A stretch of DNA of 64,000 nucleotides from Pseudomonadota bacterium (GCA_022563255.1 JADFNS010000002.1:62001-126000), one strand, 5' to 3'; counted from the stretch's first letter, positions 49,856 through 59,807 are shown. Numbers and translations are program-made. Notes: a model not told the origin generated them from the letters alone.

Positions 49856-50527
49856 CTACGCAGCCTGCGTTTCCGGCATGTCGCCCGGCAGGAAAATCCT
49901 CACAATCAGTTCGGCAATGTCATCCAGAGTCTCGTTCGAATCGATGTCAATACCGCTCGACGCTTTGAGTTCGTTGCCAAGCGCCAGTAAGCCGCCCGCT
50001 GACAGGCGAATCATATTGAACAGCAATGCGGGATTGCCCTGAGGCGCCACGCCCAGGTCTTGCAGCTCGACGAGCATGCCGAACGATGCTTCAAACAAGG
50101 GCTTCAAATGTGTATCGATCAGCCAGTCCAGTCGCGGATTTGCGTAACCGGCTTCCTGCACCATCACATTGTGCAGTGCTGGCTGGTTCTTGGCGTAATG
50201 CACGTAAACGCGAATCATCTCAGCCATTCGATCCTTCGCATTCATGCTCCGGTTTTCCTCGAAGGAGTGCGCCAGCGAACGAGTGAAGTCACTGAAAATG
50301 CGATCTGCGGCTGCGCGCCAGAGCTGATCCTTATTCTTGAAATGGTAGTTGATCAGTGGATGATGCACGCCGGCACGTTTAGCGATATCGCGTGTCGAGG
50401 TACCCTTGAAGCCGTTCTCGGCAAATGCCTCAATCGCGGCATCGAGCAACTTCTGTTGCGTGACGATGCTGCGGTGCTGCTGCTTGCGCATCCGTGGCGC
50501 CGGGTTGGGAGCCGTATTTTCGAGCAT
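49856..50527 (-). CDS. TetR family transcriptional regulator
   Basis: A 223 aa repressor with an N-terminal TetR HTH (L-L-D-A-A-I-E-A-F-A-E-N-G-F-K-G-T-S-T-R-D-I-A-K-R-A-G-V-H-H) and a C-terminal ligand domain. Start ATG 50527 or TTG 50545. It is convergent with the polyamine genes, so it is a candidate regulator of them, but its ligand cannot be predicted. It also has a C-terminal region like PsrA/RutR-type proteins. Confidence 0.87.
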   Translation of the reverse strand: MLENTAPNPAPRMRKQQHRSIVTQQKLLDAAIEAFAENGFKGTSTRDIAKRAGVHHPLINYHFKNKDQLWRAAADRIFSDFTRSLAHSFEENRSMNAKDRMAEMIRVYVHYAKNQPALHNVMVQEAGYANPRLDWLIDTHLKPLFEASFGMLVELQDLGVAPQGNPALLFNMIRLSAGGLLALGNELKASSGIDIDSNETLDDIAELIVRIFLPGDMPETQAA

Positions 50528-50629
50528 TTTTTTATCCGGAAACAAAGAATCCCGCTCAGACTAACGGGATTCGGTCTTTTGGTCCATTGCGGAAAGTACT
50601 GACATCCGAGAGGACCTGGTCGCGATTGA

Positions 50630-53140
50630 TCAGAACGCGAACATCATGCGAACGCCGGCTCTTTTTTCGATTGTAGTCCCGTCTTCGACGATCGGCTCGA
50701 ATTCCCATCTCTCGACAGCTTTTGTCGCGGCGTTGACAAAGGTGTCGCCAGGTTCAGAGCCGCGCACGAATATTTCCTTCACTGTACCGTCAGTCGCTAC
50801 CGTGAATATGATATCTACCCAGCCCGACAGATTGCGACGCAATGCACTGCGAGGATACTTCGGAGCGACGTATTTGATACGTCTAAGCGAACTCACCGCC
50901 ACTGGAACGTCGGCTACCGGATCCTGAGTTGCCGCTGCAACGGTGGCCGATTCGGGCGGTCCCGAGGCAGCGTCTTCTGCGGCTGGCGGCCCGACTTCGG
51001 TTGGCTCGTCCGTCGCTGCGACCTCGACTTGCTCAGCGGAATCGTCCTCTTTCACGGCCAGTTCGACCGGCGCTGCGAGTTTTTCAGCAATGTCGGCGCG
51101 CGCACTCGCGAGCATTGTGACTGTCTGCGCGACTTCTGTGTTCGCCGGGTCGATGGCAAGTGCGTCTGCCAGCAGGTCATCAGCGATGACCAGGTCGCCG
51201 CTGACGATGGAAGCGCTCGCCTGCAAGGCGAGTTTGCTGGCGATGACATTCAAGCCTTGTCGAGCCGTCGAATTCTGCGGGTCGTTGGTGAGTACGAGTT
51301 CATAGAAATAACGTGCGTTGTCGTTGGCAGGAGTCAACAAGGCACCTGCTGTCACCCGGGCAGCCGCTTTAGCGAGCACGTCGTCAATCCGCTGTTCGCT
51401 GCGCGCCGTCGCCAGTTCACCGGCGATCGCGTCAATCTCGGTCGTATCCGAAGCCTCCAGGCTACGCGCTGCGGCCAGTGCAGTCGCGGCATCCTCGAAA
51501 CGGTCTTCACGAATTGCGACGCGCGCACTGTCGAGGCGGCTGCGAAGTTTCATTTGCAAAAGCTGAGCTTTCAGGAACGGCAGACGCGCATTGTCAGCGT
51601 CAATTGCGGTTACTTTCTGCAATGCGGCCGCGGCCGCGTCGAGTTGTGTTTCGAGCATCGCCGCTTCGGCCATGCTCAAGGCCTGATCGACGGTTACATC
51701 CAGTTCGGCCGCGATGTCCGAATCGTCCCGTCCGTCATTGACATCGGCCGCTGGCATATCGAAAACAACGTCTGCTTCGGATACAAGCGGCGTTCCGGTC
51801 AATAGAGCTTCCTGTTCTACCGGCTCGATGGAGTCGCCCAGCGTCCAATACAGTGCGCCGGCAACGATGACGACAGCGCCCACGCCCAGTATTTTCAGGT
51901 TTTGCAACAGCCATCCACCGGCTGCTGCACGCGCTGGCGCTGGCTTCGGACTCCGGTCACTGGAGAATTTCTTTCCAATCGCGCCGACCAGTTTCTTGAA
52001 CCTATCTGCAACGTGGGAATCGTTCTGACCGAAGGCATCCGCGAGACCATCCTCTATCAGCGACTGGCCCGGAGCGGTGATCACGGAACCCATTGGCGGG
52101 TCTTTTGGCGCGGTGGTCGATTGTGCGGTCTGGCGAAGCTTGGGTGCTGGTTTCGCCTTGATTTTGGATACCGGTTTTACCGCAGCGAGGCGACCCCCGC
52201 TCTTGAACGCCGCATCCGGCGCCTCGAGATGGTGTTTGACCGAAGATTCGATGGCAAGGCGGGCGCGACCGGGTGAGACCGGTTTCAACAAAAAGCGGTA
52301 GACCTTGCCGCGGTTAATAAGGTCCATGAGCATTTCGCCGTCGTCGCGACGTCCCGCGACAATACAGACCAGCCTCGGTGAACCCTTACGAAGGTGTTGT
52401 GTCAGCTGTTCGATTTTTCCGCCGACCATTGCGGCGTCAACCACACCAACGCCGATTTTAAATTTTCGGATCGCCTCATCCGCTTGCGCAAGCGTGTTCG
52501 CGTAGAATACCTTGTGCATGCCTCGTGCCGATGCTTTGACTGTCTCCAGGAATTCCCGATCTTTGGTAAGAACCAGAACATCGACGGCCCTGGATCCAAC
52601 GCTTGCGGCTGCCGAAATTTTCTCCGGGTCGAGCGCCGGCAGACGTCCGGTGCCATCGCTGATGATCGCCGAACCGTTCTCGGAGGTTTCCATGACAATG
52701 TGTTCGCTCGGCTGATCGACATTTGCCGTCGTGTCATTTGCGGAATGAGTCAGAGCCATGAGCCGCATTTGACGCGTCGCTTCATCGACAAGTTTGAGCA
52801 GCGACTCGCTGGTGACATTGCCGCGAACGATTTGAAATAACTCTTCGTTGCCTACCAGTGCTTCAAGCCCACTGTCGGCGTCACCGGCGAGGAGTATGCC
52901 GATCATGTCGGGCGAGCGTTTACGCGCTTCTCGCAGCGCATCGAGACCGCTCATGCCGGGAAGGTCCTGCGCGGAGATGAGCACATTGATCGGCGTCTCT
53001 ACGAGAGTGTTCAGCGCTTCACTGCCGCTGGTGGCGCAATGCACCGTATAATTATCGCTAAACCCCGCACTCAGGTCGTCCAGCGTGCTTTGCTCGCTGT
53101 GCAGAATCAATACCTGTGTTTTAAATTTGTCCAGCGGCAC
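50630..53140 (-). CDS. Tandem receiver-like, TM, TPR-like, TonB C-terminal protein
   Basis: An 836 aa protein of unusual build. Residues 7-125 are a receiver-like domain (V-L-I-L-H-S-E-Q...L-I-S-A-Q-D-L-P-G-M-S-G) with Ala at 57 where the phospho-Asp should be; 186-305 is a second, with D235 (G-V-V-D) and K286-P287 but no N-terminal acidic pair. A basic/Pro-rich linker leads to a TM helix at about 412-433, then a helical TPR-like region (about 475-690), an acidic Ala/Pro linker and a TonB C-terminal domain (about 750-836: Y-P-R-S-A-L-R-R-N-L-S-G-W-V-D). Predicted topology: receivers in the cytosol, TonB end in the periplasm. No exbB/exbD nearby. Function unknown. Confidence 0.85.
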   Translation of the reverse strand: MPLDKFKTQVLILHSEQSTLDDLSAGFSDNYTVHCATSGSEALNTLVETPINVLISAQDLPGMSGLDALREARKRSPDMIGILLAGDADSGLEALVGNEELFQIVRGNVTSESLLKLVDEATRQMRLMALTHSANDTTANVDQPSEHIVMETSENGSAIISDGTGRLPALDPEKISAAASVGSRAVDVLVLTKDREFLETVKASARGMHKVFYANTLAQADEAIRKFKIGVGVVDAAMVGGKIEQLTQHLRKGSPRLVCIVAGRRDDGEMLMDLINRGKVYRFLLKPVSPGRARLAIESSVKHHLEAPDAAFKSGGRLAAVKPVSKIKAKPAPKLRQTAQSTTAPKDPPMGSVITAPGQSLIEDGLADAFGQNDSHVADRFKKLVGAIGKKFSSDRSPKPAPARAAAGGWLLQNLKILGVGAVVIVAGALYWTLGDSIEPVEQEALLTGTPLVSEADVVFDMPAADVNDGRDDSDIAAELDVTVDQALSMAEAAMLETQLDAAAAALQKVTAIDADNARLPFLKAQLLQMKLRSRLDSARVAIREDRFEDAATALAAARSLEASDTTEIDAIAGELATARSEQRIDDVLAKAAARVTAGALLTPANDNARYFYELVLTNDPQNSTARQGLNVIASKLALQASASIVSGDLVIADDLLADALAIDPANTEVAQTVTMLASARADIAEKLAAPVELAVKEDDSAEQVEVAATDEPTEVGPPAAEDAASGPPESATVAAATQDPVADVPVAVSSLRRIKYVAPKYPRSALRRNLSGWVDIIFTVATDGTVKEIFVRGSEPGDTFVNAATKAVERWEFEPIVEDGTTIEKRAGVRMMFAF

Positions 53141-53296
53141 TTTGCCTACTCCGATGTCTTATGTTGAATCGCTCACACGGTCCTCGCGTCGCAGCAGTAT
53201 AGCCTTGGAGTTCCGCGAGAAGTGAGGGCCGCTGAGACTGAATGCAGAATCTGTGACGCGGCGCACAGTGCGAGCACAGTGCACGTCACTTTTCAC

Positions 53297-55219
53297 CTAG
53301 TGGCGCGCGCCGTGGGTTTCGATCTCGGACAGGAGGGAGGAAATCGCGTCGTCCAGCGACATGACCTGCTGTTTCTTGGATCCCAGCCGGCGAACGGCAA
53401 CGGAACGATCGTCGACTTCACGCTGGCCGATGGCAAATTGCACCGGCACTTTCGCGACACTGTGTTCGCGAACCTTGTACGATATTTTCTCGTTCCTCAG
53501 ATCAGTTTCAGCACGTATGCCTTTAGCGCGCAGCAACCTTGCTATCTCGGTCGCGTACTCGTCAGCAGCGGAGGTGATCGTCAGGACCTTGACCTGCAGC
53601 GGGGCAAGCCACAGCGGCAGGTTGCCGGCGTGATGCTCGAGCAGGATGCCAATGAAGCGTTCCAGCGAGCCGAAGATTGCGCGGTGCAGCATGACAGGAA
53701 AATGCTTGTTGCCGTCTTCGCCGATGTAAGTTGCGCCGAGGCGGCCGGGCATATTCAAGTCGACCTGCAATGTTCCACATTGCCAGTCCCGACCGATCGC
53801 ATCGCGCAGCACGAATTCAATCTTGGGTCCGTAAAACGCGCCTTCGCCCGGGTTGTGAGTGTAGTCAAGACCGGACACCTCGAGCGCCTTGACGAGAGCG
53901 GCCTCCGCCTGATCCCACACAGCGTCTTCGCCGACCCGGACTTCGGGCCGGTCGGCGTACTTGATTTGTACGTCCTCGAAACCAAAGTCGCGGTAAATGC
54001 CGAGGATAAGATCGCAGACCGCAACGACCTCGGCGGTGATCTGTTCCGGCGTACAAAAAATATGGGCGTCGTCTTGCGTAAACGCACGCACACGCATCAT
54101 GCCGTGCAATGCGCCGGAAGGCTCGTAGCGGTGACACTTGCCAAATTCCGCAAGACGGTAGGGGAGGTCCCGATAACTGGTGATGCCTTGCTTGAAGACC
54201 TGCACGTGCCCCGGGCAATTCATTGGCTTGATAGCGTAAGTGCGGCCGTCGGGCGTCTCGGTCGTAAACATGCTGTCGCCGAACGTCTCCCAGTGACCGG
54301 AGGCTTCCCACAGGGAGCGGGATACGATTTCCGGCGTATTGATCTCCAGATAGCCCGCGGCGTCCTGTTGCTTGCGCATGAATCCGATCAGGTTCTGGAA
54401 CAAGGTCCAGCCCTTAGGATGCCAGAACACGGCGCCGGGAGATTCCTCCTGAAAATGAAATAAATCCATGATCCGGCCCAGACGCCGATGATCGCGTTTC
54501 TCCGCCTCCTCAAGCATGTGCAGATATTTCCGCAGCTGCTTTTCGTTGGACCAGGCCGTGCCGTAGATGCGCTGCAGCATTTCGTTTTTCGAATCACCGC
54601 GCCAGTAAGCACCCGATACATGTGTCAGCTTGAACGCCTTGCCGAGTTTGCCCGTTGATGTCAGGTGCGGGCCACGACAGAGATCGATAAAATCGCCTTG
54701 GCGGTACAGCGTCAGTTCATCGTCTGACGGAATTCCCGCGATGATTTTGGCTTTGTACTCTTCGCCGATACCACGAAAGAAATCGACAGCTTTGTCGCGC
54801 TCCCAGACTTCGCGCGTGATGGGCTCGTCGCGATCGACGATTTCTTTCATGCGCGCTTCGATGGTCTCGAGATCCAGATCCGTGAAAGGTTCTTCTCGTG
54901 CGAAGTCGTAATAGAAGCCGTTGTCGATTGCCGGACCAATCGTCACCTGAGTGTCCGGCCAGAGTTCCTTGACTGCCTCGGCGAGCACATGTGCCGCATC
55001 GTGTCGTAGCAACTCCAGTCCGTCATCGGAATCGCGGGTCACGACCTCAACCGCGGCGTCGTTATCGATTTTGCGGGTCAGGTCCCACGCCGCGCCATCG
55101 ACGCGCACAGCAACGGCAGCCTTGGCAAGGCCCTCGCCAATGCTTGCTGCAATTTCGTTTCCAGTTACAGCGTCGTCGTAGTGACGCTCGGAACCGTCAG
55201 GTAAAGTAATTTTCGGCAT
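53297..55219 (-). CDS. thrS: Threonyl-tRNA synthetase
   Basis: Class II synthetase, 640 aa, full length. N-terminal TGS domain ([10 protein letters not shown]), editing domain with H-D-A-A-H and C-R-G-P-H, catalytic core with [14 protein letters not shown] and zinc Cys in M-N-C-P-G-H, and C-terminal anticodon-binding domain. Divergent from glnS; infC, normally next to thrS in enterics, is not here. Confidence 0.98.
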   Translation of the reverse strand: MPKITLPDGSERHYDDAVTGNEIAASIGEGLAKAAVAVRVDGAAWDLTRKIDNDAAVEVVTRDSDDGLELLRHDAAHVLAEAVKELWPDTQVTIGPAIDNGFYYDFAREEPFTDLDLETIEARMKEIVDRDEPITREVWERDKAVDFFRGIGEEYKAKIIAGIPSDDELTLYRQGDFIDLCRGPHLTSTGKLGKAFKLTHVSGAYWRGDSKNEMLQRIYGTAWSNEKQLRKYLHMLEEAEKRDHRRLGRIMDLFHFQEESPGAVFWHPKGWTLFQNLIGFMRKQQDAAGYLEINTPEIVSRSLWEASGHWETFGDSMFTTETPDGRTYAIKPMNCPGHVQVFKQGITSYRDLPYRLAEFGKCHRYEPSGALHGMMRVRAFTQDDAHIFCTPEQITAEVVAVCDLILGIYRDFGFEDVQIKYADRPEVRVGEDAVWDQAEAALVKALEVSGLDYTHNPGEGAFYGPKIEFVLRDAIGRDWQCGTLQVDLNMPGRLGATYIGEDGNKHFPVMLHRAIFGSLERFIGILLEHHAGNLPLWLAPLQVKVLTITSAADEYATEIARLLRAKGIRAETDLRNEKISYKVREHSVAKVPVQFAIGQREVDDRSVAVRRLGSKKQQVMSLDDAISSLLSEIETHGARH

Positions 55220-55338
55220 GATTTAGTAGATTGATAAGACTGTGCGAGGGGACGCTGCGCTATTGTACTCGAAATGCCTCGCAGATAAACCAGTTCGAGT
55301 ACAATGCGCCCCTTCGCAAACGAGCTGGACCAGCACCT
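55220..55338. promoter_or_regulatory. Divergent thrS / glnS control region
   Basis: 119 bp between the two starts. It must hold both promoters; I cannot assign -10/-35 boxes with confidence, and I do not see a convincing tRNA-like operator of the E. coli thrS type. Confidence 0.35.
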
Positions 55339-57021
55339 ATGAGCGAACCTCAGTCGCGGGATTTCATCCGCCAGATCATTCACGAAGACCTGGAGTCGGG
55401 CAAGCACGACAGCATTGTGACGCGTTTCCCGCCCGAGCCAAACGGCTTCCTGCACATCGGGCATGTCATGTCGATCTGTCTGAATTTCAGCGTGGCGGCG
55501 GAGAACAACGGGCGGACTTATCTGCGCTTTGACGACACGAATCCGGGGAAGGAGAGCGAAGAGTACGTAGCAGCCATAGAGCGCGATGTGCACTGGTTGG
55601 GTTTCGACTGGGGCGACCGTCTTACACATGCGTCCGACTATTTCGGGCAGCTATACGAGTCCGCGGTGCAGTTGGTTGAATTGGGCGCCGCCTATGTGGA
55701 CAGCCTCAGTGCCGATGAAATTCGCGAATATCGTGGGACGCTGACCACGCCGGGCAAGGACAGCCCGCACCGGAACCGAAGTGTTGCAGAGAATCTCGAC
55801 TTGCTGGCGCGCATGCGTGCCGGGGAGTTTGCCGACGGTGAAATGGTGTTGCGCGCGAAGATCGATATGCGCTCACCCAACATGAATTTGCGCGATCCGG
55901 CGCTGTATCGAATACGGCACGTGACACATCAGCACACGGGTGACAAATGGTGCATCTACCCGATGTACGATTTCGCGCATACGCTCAGCGATGCCTTTGA
56001 GGGCATTACCCATTCGCTGTGTACGCTCGAGTTTGAAGATCACCGCCCGTTGTACAACTGGTTTCTTGAGCAACTCAAGCCGCCGCACCAACCGCGGCAG
56101 ATTGAGTTCTCGCGCCTGAACCTGGCGTACGCGATTACCAGCAAACGCAAACTTGGCGCGCTCGTGGAAGAGGGGATTGTTGCGGGATGGGACGACCCAC
56201 GTATGCCTACGATCGCGGGCATGCGCCGCCGCGGATATCCGGCAGCAGCGCTGCGAGATTTCGTGACGCGGGCCGGAGTGACGAAGAAGGACAAATTGAT
56301 CGAGATGGGCGTGCTGGAAAACTGCGTGCGCGAGAATCTGGGTGAGGCGGCAGAACGTCGTCTGGCCGTGTTGCGTCCGCTCAAGATTGTGCTGACGAAT
56401 TATCCCGAAGACAAAAGCGAAATGATGTCGGCGATGAATCACCCAGGCCGTCCGGAACTCGGCAATCGGGAAATTCCGTTCTCGCGAGAACTGTGGATAG
56501 AGCAGGACGACTTCATGGAAGAGGCGCCCCGAAAATTCTTTCGTCTGCAACCCGGCGGTGAAGTTCGGTTGCGTTTCGGTTACATCATTCGTTGTGATGA
56601 AGTCGTCAAGAACGATGCCGGCGAAGTTGTTGAACTCCATTGCAGTTACGATCCGGAAACGCGCAGCGGTACGGGGACCAGCGACCGAAAGGTAAAAGGA
56701 ACGATTCACTGGGTGTCATGCGCGCATGCCATCGATGCGAAGGTGCGGCTGTACGATCGACTGTTCACAGAGGTCAACCCGAATTCAGCGGCAGATTTTC
56801 ACACAATTCTGAATGCCGATTCTCTGCAGACCGTGGACGCGAAGCTGGAACCCTCACTGTCCTCGCTGGCACCTGGCGATGCGGTGCAGTTCGAGCGACT
56901 GGGTTACTTTTGCATTGATAGTGAAGAACATTCTGGTGACACGCTGGTTTTCAATCGAATTGTCACGCTGCGAGATACCTGGGCCAAAATCGAAAAGCAG
57001 GCGATACAACAGCAGCACTAA
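55339..57021 (+). CDS. glnS: Glutaminyl-tRNA synthetase
   Basis: Class I synthetase, 560 aa. HIGH motif in G-F-L-H-I-G-H-V, KMSKS equivalent I-T-S-K-R-K-L (E. coli has V-M-S-K-R-K-L), L-R-F-D-D-T-N-P near the start and two beta-barrel anticodon domains at the end. The frame opens at 55231, but ATG 55339 (M-S-E-P-Q-S) matches the family. Its presence implies direct Gln-tRNA charging in this lineage. A terminator hairpin follows at 57087. Confidence 0.98.
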   Translation: MSEPQSRDFIRQIIHEDLESGKHDSIVTRFPPEPNGFLHIGHVMSICLNFSVAAENNGRTYLRFDDTNPGKESEEYVAAIERDVHWLGFDWGDRLTHASDYFGQLYESAVQLVELGAAYVDSLSADEIREYRGTLTTPGKDSPHRNRSVAENLDLLARMRAGEFADGEMVLRAKIDMRSPNMNLRDPALYRIRHVTHQHTGDKWCIYPMYDFAHTLSDAFEGITHSLCTLEFEDHRPLYNWFLEQLKPPHQPRQIEFSRLNLAYAITSKRKLGALVEEGIVAGWDDPRMPTIAGMRRRGYPAAALRDFVTRAGVTKKDKLIEMGVLENCVRENLGEAAERRLAVLRPLKIVLTNYPEDKSEMMSAMNHPGRPELGNREIPFSRELWIEQDDFMEEAPRKFFRLQPGGEVRLRFGYIIRCDEVVKNDAGEVVELHCSYDPETRSGTGTSDRKVKGTIHWVSCAHAIDAKVRLYDRLFTEVNPNSAADFHTILNADSLQTVDAKLEPSLSSLAPGDAVQFERLGYFCIDSEEHSGDTLVFNRIVTLRDTWAKIEKQAIQQQH

Positions 57022-57086
57022 CGGCGAGAGTTGGCGAGAAGCGGAAGTTCAACCTATTTGATTGGCAACATGTTAGGGCAAAAAGA

Positions 57087-57110
57087 AAACCCCGCTGTAA
57101 CGGGGTTTCT
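57087..57110 (+). terminator. Rho-independent terminator after glnS
   Basis: 8-bp stem aaaccccg / cggggttt with a 6-base loop, 65 bp after the glnS stop, with the T residues at the stem base. It could also serve the convergent small gene at 57150. Confidence 0.75.
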
Positions 57111-57149
57111 AATGTTGATGTCAATATCGCTGGAGCCAGTACTTCATCA

Positions 57150-57407
57150 TTAATCCGGCTCAGGGCTCACTGATTCGGCTGATTCTGCCTCGTCCGGCTC
57201 TGGGATCATTTCCAGGTAATACTCTTCTATTAACGCAACTCTTGCTCTCGTGTACTCTTCTTTAGAGATTTTCTTATTACCTCTCATTTGATCCAGATCG
57301 TTGAGTTTCTTAATTCCAACCGATGAATCTGGACCAGAAACTGTGACTGGGCCCCCTTCTTTGTAATGTCCGCTTTGGGTCAGCAGCAGTCGCCCAGTGT
57401 AGCTCAA
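57150..57407 (-). CDS. Small SHOCT-like hypothetical protein
   Basis: 85 aa with an acidic Pro/Ser tail. Residues 33-64 (K-K-L-N-D-L-D-Q-M-R-G-N-K-K-I-S-K-E-E-Y...) match the short C-terminal oligomerisation (SHOCT) pattern of L-x2-L-x10-I-x2-E-E-Y. The region is AT-richer than its surroundings. The first 30 residues have no recognisable feature; the start is uncertain and the gene could be a fragment of a longer protein. It lies 30 bp upstream of where the next minus-strand gene ends. Confidence 0.5.
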   Translation of the reverse strand: MSYTGRLLLTQSGHYKEGGPVTVSGPDSSVGIKKLNDLDQMRGNKKISKEEYTRARVALIEEYYLEMIPEPDEAESAESVSPEPD

Positions 57408-57437
57408 AAACAGTCATTGGAATGACCGGAGTAGGGT

Positions 57438-57767
57438 CTATAGCGGCCGTTTCTTCCTGGGTTTCGGCACTGGCAGGTCCGCCGCGGTCGCCGTCAGCAA
57501 ATTCGTCAACCAGTCGCCGTCCTCTATTTGATCTTCTATCAGGAACGAGTTCTTTGCCCCGGAGTAGGCTGGTGCTTCAACGACGTTACCGATGAATTCC
57601 CTGCCCGCTCGGGTCGGTTTGACGAACAACTGGTCGCCGCAGATAAGTGCCACGACCTTGCCGTCGAGGTAGAGCGTGCAACCACCGAACATCATCCGGT
57701 GCGTCAGGTTGCAGCTGTCGTCGACCTGGTCGGTGACGTACTCAACAAACTCCAATCCCTGTGCCAC
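57438..57767 (-). CDS. TfoX N-terminal domain protein
   Basis: About 109 aa matching the TfoX/Sxy N-terminal domain: F-V-E-Y-V-T-D-Q, then R-M-M-F-G-G-C-T-L-Y-L-D-G-K-V-V-A-L-I-C and a basic tail P-K-P-R-K-K-R. Sxy stimulates competence regulon transcription with CRP; short single-domain relatives are of unknown role. The frame opens to 57869, but GTG 57767 has GGGAG nearby and gives the family length. Confidence 0.75.
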   Translation of the reverse strand: MAQGLEFVEYVTDQVDDSCNLTHRMMFGGCTLYLDGKVVALICGDQLFVKPTRAGREFIGNVVEAPAYSGAKNSFLIEDQIEDGDWLTNLLTATAADLPVPKPRKKRPL

Positions 57768-57796
57768 TCTCGTTCTCCCGATCAGTGCCAAGCTCT

Positions 57797-57836
57797 GGCC
57801 TTTATCCCTCCGCGGAGGGATTTTTTCAGAAAGGCC
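57797..57836. repeat. Nested inverted repeat between tfoX-like and DUF62 genes
   Basis: An 18-bp perfect palindrome (57804-57821, atccctccg / cggagggat) sits inside outer arms ggccttt (57797-57803) and aaaggcc (57830-57836), with a six-T run after the inner palindrome on the + strand. It looks like a terminator, but no + strand gene ends just before it; it may be a bidirectional terminator. Confidence 0.6.
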
Positions 57837-57852
57837 GTCGAGCGCAGTAAAT

Positions 57853-58656
57853 CTACGTTGTATACCCATCCGTGACGATTAACGGTGCGCCGCGTTCGGA
57901 GTTAAGCCCCGCAGCCGCACTGCCTTCGGCTTTCGCAATTTCCACAACCTCGAATGAATTGATGAGCGCCAGAAAATCACCGGGCGTCGCTCTGCCGTAA
58001 GTCGACAGCATCGGCAGTTGATGGCCGGCGATGTGGATGACCGGCTCAGCGAAGTCCTTGATCAGTGATGCATCGATGTTACTGATGAGATTACCGAAGG
58101 CGTCGATCGTAATGATGGTGCCCGTAACTTTTTCCGCCAGCACCTCGGGATCGTTCAGCCAGCCTGGGGTCCATTCGGTGACCGGTTTACCCAGAGCAGT
58201 GAGCGGCAACCTGCCGGCGGCGAGTTCGGCCGCCACGGGGGCAAAGATATCCCTGCCGTGAAATGTGTCGCTGATCTTGCCAAGTCGCAAAGACGTCAGC
58301 TTATCGACATCCAGCTGCCATATCCGTGGATTTTCAGCGTGATCAAGCAGCGGCGCCAGCAAGCCGTTGTCGGGAGCCATAAAGACATGACCGTCGTGCT
58401 CGACCACGAGGATTTCGCGTTCTGTGCCGACGCCGGGGTCGACAATCGCTATGTGTATCGTGCCACACGGGAAATATTGATAGGAACGACTGATCCAGAA
58501 ACCGGCTTCCGGTGGCCATTGCGGCGGAATGTCGTGTGCGAGGTCGATCACGCGGGCGTCCGGGAATCGACTGAGGATTACGCCGTGCATGACGGCGGCG
58601 AACGGGCCCTTGTGACCGAAATCGGTCGTCATCGTAATGACACCTGACCATTGCAT
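57853..58656 (-). CDS. SAM hydroxide adenosyltransferase (DUF62 / fluorinase-like)
   Basis: A 267 aa protein of the family that cleaves S-adenosylmethionine to adenosine and methionine using water. T-D-F-G at residues 11-14, I-V-D-P-G-V-G-T, M-A-P-D-N-G-L-L, D-T-F-H-G-R-D-I-F-A-P-V-A-A and the I-D-A-F-G-N-L-I-S-N-I segment are all present. The chloride/fluoride-specific loop cannot be judged reliably by eye, and hydroxide use is the default for the family. It lies 14 bp after the acyl-CoA dehydrogenase gene on the same strand. Confidence 0.9.
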   Translation of the reverse strand: MQWSGVITMTTDFGHKGPFAAVMHGVILSRFPDARVIDLAHDIPPQWPPEAGFWISRSYQYFPCGTIHIAIVDPGVGTEREILVVEHDGHVFMAPDNGLLAPLLDHAENPRIWQLDVDKLTSLRLGKISDTFHGRDIFAPVAAELAAGRLPLTALGKPVTEWTPGWLNDPEVLAEKVTGTIITIDAFGNLISNIDASLIKDFAEPVIHIAGHQLPMLSTYGRATPGDFLALINSFEVVEIAKAEGSAAAGLNSERGAPLIVTDGYTT

Positions 58657-58670
58657 GTTTGTCAGCCGGC

Positions 58671-59795
58671 TCAGGTTGCCAGGCGGTCGAGATGCCAGTC
58701 GGCATTGCCGAACATCAGGCCGATCGCGGTGAGTCGCTTGAAGTAGTGCGCGACGTCGAGTTCCCAGGTGACACCCATTCCGCCGTGTATCTGCACAGCT
58801 TCTTCACCGACCAGCTTGCCCGCGATACCGATTTGATACTTGATCGCGTGGACGGCTCGCGCACTTTCTTCGCCGCCCTCGGCCAATGTCATAACAGCCC
58901 ACAGCAGCAGCGACCGGCTTTGTTCACCGGCGGCGTACATGTCGACCATGCGGTGCTGCAACGCCTGAAAACTACCGATCGGCACGCCGAATTGCAGTCG
59001 GCTCTTGGCGTACTCAATGGTCTTTTCGGTCAATACGCTCATGATGCCGACGGCTTCCGCGCAGACGGCGATAGTCGCGTCGGCAACGGCTGCGTCCATG
59101 GCGGCGAAGCCTGCATCGATTTCGCCGATGACAAGGTCGGCTGTCGCGGCGACGTTTTCAAGCGAGATCTCCGCGGCACGCTGCCCGTCGATGCATGCGT
59201 AGTCGCGGATTGACACGCCGGGGCTATCAGCCGCGATGCCAAACAACGTGATTCCGTCGGTGTCGTTTTGCTTACCGGAGGTGCGTGCGGGCACGATCAG
59301 CAGGTCTGCATTGCCGCCATTCAAAACGAGTCCCTTGGCGCCGTTGAGCCGCCAGGCGTCGCCGTCCCGGGTTGCTGTGGACAGGACGTTGTTGATGTCG
59401 TACCGGGCCTGGGGCTCGACGAACGCCAGTGTCGCTTGGAGCTCGCCGCCGATCAGCGGACTCAGCCATTTTTCCTTTTGTGCGGCGTTTGCCGCGCGCT
59501 TCAGCACGCCGCCGGCAAGTATCACATTGGCGAGATATGGTTCCACAACAAGGCCGCGCCCAAAGCGCTCCATGACGACCATGATATCGACCGGCCCACC
59601 GTCAAATCCGCCGTCTGCCTCGCTGAACGGTACGGCTGTCCAGCCCAGTTCTGCGAACGTATTCCACACGTCCATGCTGTAGCCGTCATCGCTGTCCGCG
59701 TATTTCTGCCGGGTATCGAAAGCGTAGTCGTTGGCAACGAATTTCTCGATGCTGTCTGCGAGCATCAGTTGTACGTCGTTTAGTGAGAGATCCAT
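58671..59795 (-). CDS. Acyl-CoA dehydrogenase, shorter partner
   Basis: A 374 aa flavoprotein of the acyl-CoA dehydrogenase family with L-S-L-N-D-V-Q-L-M-L at the N-terminus and the C-terminal Q-I-H-G-G-M-G-V-T-W-E-L-D-V-A-H-Y-F-K-R. It starts 12 bp after its partner. Adjacent unequal ACAD pairs often form heterotetramers acting on steroid-like or branched acyl-CoAs; the substrate here is unknown. Confidence 0.87.
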   Translation of the reverse strand: MDLSLNDVQLMLADSIEKFVANDYAFDTRQKYADSDDGYSMDVWNTFAELGWTAVPFSEADGGFDGGPVDIMVVMERFGRGLVVEPYLANVILAGGVLKRAANAAQKEKWLSPLIGGELQATLAFVEPQARYDINNVLSTATRDGDAWRLNGAKGLVLNGGNADLLIVPARTSGKQNDTDGITLFGIAADSPGVSIRDYACIDGQRAAEISLENVAATADLVIGEIDAGFAAMDAAVADATIAVCAEAVGIMSVLTEKTIEYAKSRLQFGVPIGSFQALQHRMVDMYAAGEQSRSLLLWAVMTLAEGGEESARAVHAIKYQIGIAGKLVGEEAVQIHGGMGVTWELDVAHYFKRLTAIGLMFGNADWHLDRLAT

Positions 59796-59807
59796 TTCGT
59801 TTCGTCC

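Noticed and set aside
53222-54463. 413-codon frame opposite thrS
   Set aside because: Shadow of thrS; no start signal or motifs.
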